From assembly GCF_000002995.4 (NCBI RefSeq), contig NW_025062475.1, positions 9,180,187-9,244,186 on the forward strand: a stretch of DNA of 64,000 nt. The letters run 5' to 3'. A program made the position numbers and the translations under genes. The notes under the pieces are model-generated. The model was not told the origin of the DNA. It searched no databases and saw only the letters and a program-made list of their open reading frames with translations. Below are positions 54,872 to 64,000 of this stretch, piece after piece (the first letter of the stretch is position 1; each line of letters starts with the position of its first letter). The stretch comes from Brugia malayi (lineage: Eukaryota > Nematoda > Chromadorea > Rhabditida > Onchocercidae).

Positions 54872-57089
54872 ATGAAAGAAATGCAAACATCTTCGTCGTC
54901 GTCATCATCAAAGAGTATTTTGGGTGACAGCACTGCAACAATTATTGTTTTGGGAATGGCAGGATCCGGCAAGAGTGCTTTTGTTCAGGTTTCTTTTTTT
55001 CTTTTCACAGTTCCCATCCAGTTTTTTTGCTCTTTGAAGGTTTCTGCCTGTTAAACTTTTTCGTTAAATTCATGATCTATCGATAGTTTCATGTAAAATG
55101 TTGATTTTTTTCAATCATTTGAGCGTGTGGCAGCACGTTTGCGTCAAGAAAATATTTCTCCATATTTGATAAATCTGGATCCTGCTGTTACCACAATTCC
55201 GTATGCTGCAAATATCGATATTCGAGACACAGTGAAATACAAGCACGTGATGAAAGAATATCACTTAGGTCCGAATGGTGCTATAATGACTTGCTTAAAT
55301 CTTATATGCACTAAATTTGATCAAGTTTGTTTTTGTTTTTTTTTTTTTATTTCAAAATATAGTAATTGCTGCTATTCTTCATTCTCGGCGATTCATTTGA
55401 TAACACAGGTTTCTGAAAAGAGAAAAAAATTTCGTTGAGCAAGAAAAATGGTTACTTGAGCAAGTAACGTTTATCTTACAACCACAAATTGCCCTGGAAA
55501 GCAGAATAATGAACCAAATATTAGAAGGAGCATAGTACAATCTATTTATTTGCTTTATTTTATTTAGTTCCAATCTAAAGAAATTTTTGTTTGGAACTGA
55601 TGATGGCTGAAGAATATTATATGTTTCAGATAGTAGACTTCATAAAATCTCGATCGGGACAGTGTCCTTATTGCTTGTTAGATACTCCTGGTCAGATCGA
55701 AGCTTTTACGTGGTCGGCTTCTGGGTCGATTATTACCGATTCATTAGCTTCTTCATTTCCAACATTGGTAGCATTTATAATTGATTCGGTACGCGTTGCA
55801 AACCCGACAACATTCATGTCGAATATGCTTTATGCGTGCTCAATTCTGTACCGTACAAAGCTTCCATTCATCGTTGTTTTCAATAAGGTTATTTCATGCT
55901 TGCTTTTAATAGATGTGTTGTTGTCAGTTGTTTAAACTGTTGAGTGATTAATTTTTCGTAAGACGATAGGACTAATGAATAATGGCAGGAAATTAATACT
56001 TTATATTTTATTCATTTTACTGTTTTGCTGGATTGCTAAGTTGTTAGATTAATTTTATTCTGGACTTACTGCGCTCTGCTCACTGTCACAAAATATGCAT
56101 CATGATATAAAAAGGCAAAAAATTGTAGGCAGACATAATAAAGCCAACATTTGCAACGAAATGGATGAATGATTTCGAAAGCTTTCAAGAAGCGTTGGAT
56201 CAGAATTCTACGTCATATATGAACGATTTAACTAGGTCTTTAAGTCTTGTACTTGATCAGTTCTACCAAAACTTGGCCACTGTCTCAGGTTCGTTAAGGT
56301 TCTGAAATACGCAGCAAAACTTGGGAATACTGAGTTAAATTCATTGTTTCAGAGGTAATAAAAACATGAAGTGACTTATTTAATGAACACCTATTGTCCA
56401 AGGTAATTGATATAACAAAGATCTTAACACTGCGAAGGGCCTTAGATTCAATGCATGCAATCTCTTCCGAAATTTTTTGAAAAGCAAATATTATTTTGAT
56501 TTCTAGGTGAAAATGTATTTTGTTTCGTACTTATTTCAGTTTCTTCGATGACTGGTGAAGGAATCGATAACTTTTTGAAATTAGCGCAAGGTTGTGTCAA
56601 GCAATATTTTGAAGTATATCGTCCAATGTATGATCAATTATTGAAACAAAAGGTGTTCATTTTTCCTTTATTTCAGCTAAAGATGCAGTTTTGGTTTTTT
56701 GCCAGCATCATTGTACATTTTGAAAAAAAAAAAAAAAATAAAATTTAAGTACTTGGAATTGTCTCAGCTATTGCATATTTGTTGAAGTGCAGTGCATCGG
56801 GCTTTTGTGCTTTAGAGTTATTATCTTAATGACAATTTCGTAAGCTAATACTGTATTTCTAATACTGTATTTTAAATGAAATTAATAATACTGTATTTTA
56901 AATGAAACGACTTTGTTTCAGGCTGATTTATTGGCGAAGGAAACAGCGGAAAGTTTAGAGAAGTTATGCAGTATGGAAAAAAAAGTTGTTGATTTTGCAC
57001 CTATTTTGGAAACTGCTCCAAAAACTGAGAAAATACACTTAGGAGGAGTGGACCAAGAAAATTCAGAAGATGCTATGTTATTGCGATAA
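54872..57089 (+). CDS. gop-2: GPN-loop GTPase 1 (GPN1/XAB1)
   Basis: Six exons join in phase to 338 residues: 54872-54988, 55124-55324, 55630-55887, 56129-56288, 56540-56652 and 56922-57089. GPN1 with GPN3 promotes assembly and nuclear import of RNA polymerase II. Motifs seen: P-loop GMAGSGKS (28-35), [13 protein letters not shown], the family-defining GPN triplet in [13 protein letters not shown] (88-90), G3 [19 protein letters not shown] (from 124), G4 NKAD (191-194) and the G5-like SVSSMTGEG. Residues 6-15 are a serine run. The C-terminal tail is short (ends AMLLR); human GPN1 has 374 residues with a longer acidic tail. Start: first ATG in the P-loop exon; a second Met lies three codons on. 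An AATAAA follows at 57356. The symbol is the C. elegans name as I recall it and is less sure than the family. Confidence 0.9.
56860..56910. repeat. Short direct repeat in GPN1 intron 5
   Basis: AATACTGTATTTTAAATGAA occurs twice (about 56861 and 56887), just before the last exon, with a third partial copy of AATACTGTATTT at about 56847. Small local duplication. Confidence 0.7.
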
Positions 57090-57355
57090 TGTTGCGCTGT
57101 ACTGGTGCAGAATTTGCAGAAAGTTATTTAAGCATATTGTTCCATCGATAAAAAAATATTTTTTACTTCATGTGAATGAAAATTTTGAAATTGGAAGAGT
57201 AAAAAAGTGACAGAATGTTTTATCGAAAAAGTTGTATTTCTTTTAAACGAGATACTTTTTTAGATGGGGGAAGACAATTACTATGTTTGATTTAAAAAAA
57301 AAAGAACTTTCGTGGAATATTTTCGATTCGACATGTGAAGCTGGAAATCATATGA

Positions 57356-57361
57356 AATAAA
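57356..57361 (+). terminator. Poly(A) signal of GPN1
   Basis: Canonical AATAAA 267 bases after the GPN1 stop codon, the first good one downstream. Inferred role. Confidence 0.5.
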
Positions 57362-60300
57362 GGCTCTATCTGAATAACCTGGGTTTTTGCTGATATCTTA
57401 TTGTATTTACTGCTCTATAATGATCATCGATCCGAAGTTTTACATCGATCTTCTGACATTTTCTTATTTATGCAGGGTTCAGTATGTTCCTCTTAAACAT
57501 GATTTTTAAACAGAAAATAATTAGTTTTTTGAGTATCAGCTTCTCTAATACTATCTCCTGGTTTGATTTTTAGTTGCTCACTGGTTCAAGAGGAGAATTT
57601 ACTGTAAGCGGGAGGTGTTTAATTCTAATGGCTTATTTGCGAATATTTGAAGTTTGCGTCTTCCTGCATCGATGTTTCTTTGTTGCCAATGCGGGCAACA
57701 TTAATGGATTAGTCATGCTGAAGCCGATACTGTTCTATTTTCCCACATATTTTTGTTTCCATTTTGTTATTAACTTTATCTTATTTTTTGACAGTGGGGT
57801 GGATTTTTCGTCTCAATATTACTGAAAATGACCATTTATCAATGAAAAAAAAAAAAAAATTTCAAAAACAATTCTGCCGAGCAGTGATCCGTACTTAGGA
57901 TTTCGAAGTATTATAGTTTAAAAATTGAAGTTAGAATTAGAGCTCTGTATGTTCAACATTTCGTTACCCTTATTACTCCTAAGATCAAATTATGGATTAT
58001 ACGAGCAATGTTTGAGCGTAAATTTAGTGTTTAACGGAAAGTAAATTGGTTGATTATTGTTCTTCAAAAAAATAAATAAAATAAAATGATGGAAGTATTT
58101 GTTTTGTTTTCCTGTTATCTCTTTCTAGTTTTTTCTTGTTTAGAAGTTTTCGAATATTTTCGTATAGTTTATGATTTGCTGATTGGGAAAGCTTTCCAAA
58201 ATCTGTAATTTAAATTTCAAGAATTTCAAGAAATTTTTGTAAATATATTTCTAGGCTAGGCGGGATTTTGAAATTTATTTACTGGGTTGAACAGAGCATT
58301 ATATTGTGTTACTGATCAAGTGTTACTAACAGATCAAATGTCTGAGGCGTCAAGAATGCTTTTCTTTCCTCAGGAAATCCATCAGCAAACAGTAGTGCAT
58401 TAAATTAATTTAATTTCCAAAACATATAGAAAATTAAGGTTATGCTGAAGAACTTGTTCTACGTTTGCTCTAAGCAGAAAGTCACAAAATCATCAACTTA
58501 GGTTTTCAGGTTGTGCTAATACATTGCGACAATTAAAAAAAAAGTAATAATCATGTGTGAAATCCATTAATTATTTTGAAATATTTCATATCATTAATTG
58601 AGGACGTAAAAATTCATGTTCTTTTTTTCTATTTTATAAATGTTGCTAAAGATTTGATATGCTCTTTCGCATTTTCTTATTTGCTGAAACATTTTCTTGT
58701 TTGTTTATGGTTAATGGTTTTTATCATTCGCTTGCATTGTTGTTTTTTCCCCTACATGATGTTTCCCTTGGTTTAATTCTAAGCGAAGAAAAAACTTATT
58801 CCAACAGTATTATTGAACTGTTGGAATGTGCAGTTAGCTTATAGTATTAAAATCGAAAAATGTTGTTGTTGTGAAGACTCACCTTTCCAAAGGATTAAAG
58901 ATATAAAATGTTTTTCTTGTTTTTTTATTAATCTGAATCATGATAATGTAGTTTCTTTGTGTATTGTGAAAAAATCAATCAATTTAATCACTTTTTGCAG
59001 ATCAAGATATCGATTTGCTGAAGACGACCAGAAATAATGAATGCACATATATTTCATCAATCAGTACCTATGAAAAAATTTAAAAGTTCAACAAAGGAAG
59101 CAATGTCAGAGAAGGCTGCATATTTCATGTTAGCTCATTTTTCGTTAATTCAATAACTAGAAAAATTTAAGCTTAATGTGTTTCGTAATTTCAGTATATT
59201 TTGTTTACTCTTTAACATATAGAAAAGGCTTTTGATTCCCACTGCATAACCATTAAGTCGTTGTTTATGTGAGGGGAAAGTTGACGTATTTAAGTTTTGA
59301 TTAAAAAAGTAGGACAAGCAAATTATTATTTTGAGTTGTAAAACTGTGTAAAACACGCGACAAAAATCAAACTTTTTTCGAAGTTAACAGATTTCGAAGT
59401 TAATGGCTTTTGAAGTTAAGTTAACAAACTTCACTATTAGAAAAGTAATACAGATTTTTTTGCAGTGCATTTACTTTGTAAAGAAAAAGATGTCTTCTTG
59501 CGCTTTATTTCATTACAATCATGTCAGCTCATTTTTCGTTAATATTCAATGATCAGAAACATTTTAAACATACAAATGTAAAATATCACTGTGCTCATAT
59601 TTTTCAAAATTCAATTTTAAAATGGACTGCACATTTGACGGAATATAGCAGACTACCTACCAGTAAATCCTAAGTAAAGCGACTGCTTCAATTAGTACTT
59701 TCCATCAGGTAGTGTGTTCCCTTCTTATTCCATCAATGTTTTTTTTTTTTTTGGTTTTGTTTGAAATGTATCTCTGTAATACTGATACTTACCTCAACTT
59801 CTTTCGGTTGAAGAGGTTTTTTCATTAAGCTTTTCTCTCATTTTTATCAATTTTTATTTTTTTGAAATGTTTTTCAGCTTAGATTTTTTTTTAATTCTCC
59901 ATTATGATTGATTAGTACTAATATGTTTTGAAATGCTAAGTATGTAACTATTGATTTTTTTAAAATTACTTCAGTCCTTTCTCGGTCTCAGAAAAGTCTT
60001 TGCCAGCATAGTCAGTTCTTTCCTGAGATCAGGTAAAAGAATTTGTTGTTTTGATAAATCCTTTTTCAGTTTTGGTGCAGTTCATTTCTCAATTTGATAA
60101 TTGTTAATGGCGATAAAGCTCATAAATCGTCTGTCTCAATTTAGCCACTATTACTGATGAGAATTAGGAGAATGCTATTGCTTTCGAGCAGAGTACTAGT
60201 AATTTCTGAATCATATAGTAAAAAACCATCTCTAAATATCGGTTTAATGAGTTTCTGATGGTAACCGTGTATGATTTGTCATGTTTCTAGTAACGATTTA

Positions 60301-60672
60301 CAATTTCAACATATGCACTATCTCAAATTTGTTTTAATAAAGATAGTTATGCAAAGAGTAGTTACTACTCGAAGTTATGAAATAATGCATTTATCAAGAA
60401 ATCCCTTTTTTAAAATAATTGCTATGGAAACACTAAACTTTTTCTTCTATTTAATATTTTTTGTTTTTTTATCTAACAGTTGGATTTCATTTTTCACTTA
60501 TCTTTTACATCTGCAAGCATGATTTTCTTTTTGTAATTCAGTTTGAATTAGATTCATGTAAAGGCTTTTCTACACATCTAAACATCTGGAAAGCTACTGG
60601 TTCTTCTTGCTATTCATTTCTTGATATGTGCTGTGGAGAAGAAAAATAACAAAGTTGCATATTTGTAAAATA

Positions 60673-60720
60673 TATCTATTTCAGGAGACATGCATGAGAG
60701 AAAGGAAGATGGTATTTCAG
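60673..60720 (+). promoter_or_regulatory. Probable trans-splice acceptors upstream of NIPA ATG
   Basis: Two acceptor-like sequences precede the start at 60722: TATCTATTTCAG ending at 60684 and GGTATTTCAG ending at 60720, one base before the ATG. With no upstream coding exon found, spliced-leader addition is likely; a 5'-UTR intron is the alternative. Confidence 0.5.
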
Positions 60721-60721
60721 G

Positions 60722-63700
60722 ATGAATTTTTCGGTGGAAAGTGAAATTGATGGTAACGCGAATGGTAGCGCAGAAGATTTCTACTCCTTCTTATCCACTT
60801 ATCCATTGCTCGATTTCTACATTGGTCTCAGTTTGGCCATTTCGTCATCCTTATTTATTGGTAGTTCATTTATTATCAAGAAAAAAGCACTGATCAAACT
60901 TGCGCAAGTTGATTGTACCCATCGTGCTTCTGAAGGCGGTTTCGGTTATTTACGTGAATGGTTGTGGTGGTTCGGCGTATTGACTAGTGAGTTTTTTTTC
61001 AAGAGAGAAGGGCTAAGACACATGTTAATCATCCGTTCAATATGTATCTTGAAAATGAGATGAATAACTTTATTTGTCGATGGAAGTTCTCTTATTTTTT
61101 CATTTGTTTCATTTATGGATGAGAATCTTTTCGACTATCTAATTAGTTAATACAATAAACTTTTCGTTTTTTTTACATAAAGTTTTGTTTTATAGAAAGC
61201 AATTCATCATTTATTTGTTCAAAACCTTTTTTTGCAGTGGGTACTGGTGAGGCGTGCAATTTTGCAGCATACGCTTTTGCACCAGCAAGTCTAGTAACGC
61301 CACTTGGCGCATTGAGTGTCATCGTGACGTGAGTTTGCATTCAATTTCCAGAATAATTTATTTTACTTTTAAATAAATCCCAGAATACTAAGACTGTTAA
61401 AAAATGTTTCCTTTTCTATTAATAGTGGCGTATAGCGCACAACGGAAATATGAGTTTATGAACCGAAACAACCTTATGCTGTCAAACATTTAACCGCTGA
61501 TTTTAAACTAACAAATTAAGTCAGTTGAATTTGGCTCTCTCTCTATATATATTTGAGGTTAGTTATTACAAAATTGCATATTTAACTATCATACATGATG
61601 CATAGTGAGAAGGATGGAATACCCTGAATATAATTAAACTAATTAAATCATAGTTAATATACCAACCTGGGACTGATGGTTAAACCGAGCTTATTCGATC
61701 GAATAACTTGGCAGTCGAAAAATGAACATAATGGGTGGAACGTTTAAAAATGGAGCATCAGCAATTTCCTGGGCTTTTATGTTACAGTCATATTTGATTC
61801 AATTTTATCGCAACTATTAGAGATGTGGAATTCAGTTTACTTCAGTTTTTTTCCTTAAATTATTTTTTGTCGCAGAAAAACAATTAAGGTGGGAAGATTG
61901 AATTCTTATATAAGTAAACAAGTTTGTTCCGACTAGTTTTAATATAATCGAAAGAATCATGATTATTAGATTAAATGATTAAGTTATTAGATTTATTTTT
62001 ATGAAGTTTCAGAGCAGTGTTGTCGTCAAAATTGCTCAAAGAACGTTTAAATTTACTCGGTAAAATTGGTTGTGCGGTGTGTCTTCTTGGTTCAACAGTA
62101 ATCGTCTTACATTCACCGAAGGAAGAAGAGGTTTCAAATATGGCTGATTTGGCTCTCAAAATGAGAAATGCTGGTCTTTTTTAATTTATGGTTTTTTTTT
62201 TTTCTTATTTTAAAGAAATTTATGTAATAAGTGCTGGAGGAGTTCCTTGCCTGGAAAGTGTGAAGTACTTTTGTTAAGAACCATTCTGCAAGGGCAGAAG
62301 ATGACTTATTTTGGCACACTTATTCTTTTTTTGGTTACTGATTATCCAATCAATACAAAAAAAAAGTTTTTTTCAAGTACTTTGGAATGGTAATTTATAG
62401 CATATTGAAATGTGAAATGAAGCTCAGTATCTTAACGTTTTGCAGAAGCTTACTGCAACATTTTAATGTTGGTTCCATTTGCCCAGTTATAAAACTACTA
62501 GGTTAAAATACTAATTTAAATGGCCGGTATATTTGAAGGGAAGGAAGCTTTATAAGTTAGCAACATGATTTGTTAGGAAAGATGGTAATCTTCATTTTTA
62601 ATCTTTTTTCTTTGTTTGTTACTATTAGTTATAGCTGGTTTTATTTATTCGACCGTAATTTCAATTAATAATGACTATGTAATCTATATTTTATTATGTT
62701 CAATCTTCACAGAATGCATTTTCAGGTTTCATTTTCTATGTTGTAGCAGTAATTTTGGTATCATTGGTAATGATTATTTATGTGGCACCACGTTTGGGTC
62801 GCTCTAATATTTTGGTATATATATTTATTTGCTCTATCATCGGTTCACTTTCAGTATTATCTGTTAAAGGACTTGGTTTAGCCATTAAAGAAACAATTGG
62901 TGGGAAACAACAACTTACAAATTTTCTTACATGGTTTTGGCTTGTTGCTGTAATTCTTTGCGTTTCGATACAGCTGGTTAGTTTTTCCTTATTTTTATAA
63001 ATCAGTTGAATAAATATATGGAAAGGTGCGAATTTGTTGGCATAGAAGTGGCGAGGTACGAAATTCGACATTTCATTCGTTCTTTTAAAATTTTAGAAAA
63101 ACTTGCTGATGTTCAACTTTGAAAGTCTTTTAATAGGCTTACAATCACATTATGATGAGGGTGCTTAAGGAAATTTATGCTCGAAGTTTCATGAAAAGTT
63201 TTGGTTGGTAATGGTTAGGCACACACAAACTGCTTTAAGATGCATAAATAATTGCTGTGAGCAGTGAAAGCTGTTCCTTCTGATTCTCTAAATTACTATT
63301 TCTTTATTGGAAAGCCCAAACAGAAGACAAACTGCTTTAAAGAAAAAGTGATCTGTCATTTTCCGCAGAAAATGGCCATGTTATTGATTGGTTTAAACAA
63401 AGTTTAAACAAGTTTAGTAAGATTTGTCATTACTTTTGAACTTTATTGAGATATATTTGAATAAATCTCTGGATATGTACAACACATCAATGGTGACACC
63501 TATATATTATGTATTCTTCACAACATTCGTGATATTGGCTTCATCGATTTTATACAAGGAATGGTCTCGCTTGGGCGCAAGTGATGTTTTAGGGAATGTT
63601 GTGGGCTTCCTTATAACAATCATTGGTATTTTTCAGGTGAAATTGCAGAGATATCATTTATTTTCTTAATATGAAGTCTAACTTGAGTTACCGTCAAAAA

Positions 63701-64000
63701 ATTCATATAAGAAAATATAATCTCAAACAATAGACAGACGAAGAAATTTTTTCTAATTATATAGTTGTGATGAGATGTCAATGTAGGTTTTCAGTAAATG
63801 TTTTTCAGTATTACTTGTTATGGAAGTGTAATAAAAAGCATTGTTTGCAGATGCAGTTATTCCGTGATGTGAATATAACGCTGCGACATTTACGAATGCT
63901 TATCCATAAGCCTTCGACAGATGCAACTTTCGAAACAGCGAATAGTGCCACATCATTGGTTGATGACTTGCCTAGCGATGCTGCAAATCCTCAACAAATT
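60722..64000 (+). CDS. NIPA-type magnesium transporter (3' end beyond window)
   Basis: Six exons in phase: 60722-60986, 61238-61328, 62013-62173, 62726-62976, 63451-63636 and 63851 to the window edge, 368 codons so far and no stop. NIPA proteins are multi-pass Mg2+ transporters related to the drug/metabolite transporter fold, in plasma and endosomal membranes. Seen: TM1 in [20 protein letters not shown], the signature [20 protein letters not shown] split by intron 1, [40 protein letters not shown], several more hydrophobic helices ([36 protein letters not shown]) and the final pair [17 protein letters not shown] and [17 protein letters not shown] polar tail ([11 protein letters not shown]...) is under way at the edge. 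Human NIPA2 has about 360 residues, so little should be missing. The N-terminus before TM1 is acidic and polar. Confidence 0.92.

Larger units (their letters stand above)
57090..60721. other. Intergenic, about 3.6 kb, nothing recognised
   Basis: Between two plus-strand genes. Holds the GPN1 3' UTR and probably the NIPA promoter. AT-rich with random frames. A 40-45-base segment (CATGTTAGCTCATTTTTCGTTAAT...) near 59127 recurs with changes near 59519. No RNA gene was seen. Confidence 0.45.

Overview
Organism. The window is AT-rich nuclear DNA from an animal, most probably a nematode and perhaps a filarial/spirurid one (inferred, not proven). Genes are cut into many small exons. Acceptors are mostly the short T-rich nematode kind (TTTCAG, TTTTAG, TTGCAG), some start codons sit on such an acceptor as expected for spliced-leader trans-splicing, and introns are AT-rich and mostly about 60-900 bp. 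There are no operonic prokaryotic features, no CRISPR and no intact transposon that I can recognise. I built the exon models by hand from splice sites and reading phase, so boundaries may be off by a few bases.

Layout. Minus strand 788-2683: small protein with a C-terminal SH2 domain. 2.7-7.4 kb: apparently gene-free, with one 46-bp tandem duplication. Minus 7393-12242: complete DEAH RNA helicase of the DHX15/Prp43 type with an RS-rich N-terminus. Plus 13878-14807: short protein with a CS (p23-like) fold signature. 14.8-20.2 kb: no recognised gene, but it must hold the missing 5' exons of the next one. Plus 20192-26964: TMEM132-family membrane protein. Minus 29071-34525: RBM26/27-type RNA-binding protein with a PWI-like N-terminus, CCCH finger and two RRMs. 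Minus 37885-41474: C2H2 zinc-finger protein. Minus about 42970-44260: broken coding-like stretch, possibly a pseudogene. Plus 44931-49803: polypeptide GalNAc-transferase, most like GALNT11. Minus 50622-54195: RPA70-type OB-fold array whose 5' exons encode a BRCA2-type BRC repeat. Plus 54872-57089: GPN1 GTPase. Plus 60722 to the window end: NIPA-type magnesium transporter, 3' end cut.

How they relate. The genes are unrelated housekeeping or developmental loci on alternating strands: pre-mRNA processing (DHX15, RBM26), RNA polymerase II assembly (GPN1), DNA repair or replication (BRC/RPA70), Golgi O-glycosylation (GALNT), membrane and adhesion proteins (TMEM132, NIPA) and signalling (SH2).

Most interesting point. 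At 50.6-54.2 kb a single BRC motif beginning at residue 4 is followed, on the same strand, by RPA70 DNA-binding domains A, B and C including the zinc ribbon, with no RPA70N domain seen. If this is one transcript it is a natural BRC-RPA70 fusion, a nematode BRCA2 analogue built on RPA OB folds. One exon junction does not fit in phase by eye, so two adjacent genes (113 aa BRC protein plus about 469 aa RPA70 core) is the main alternative.
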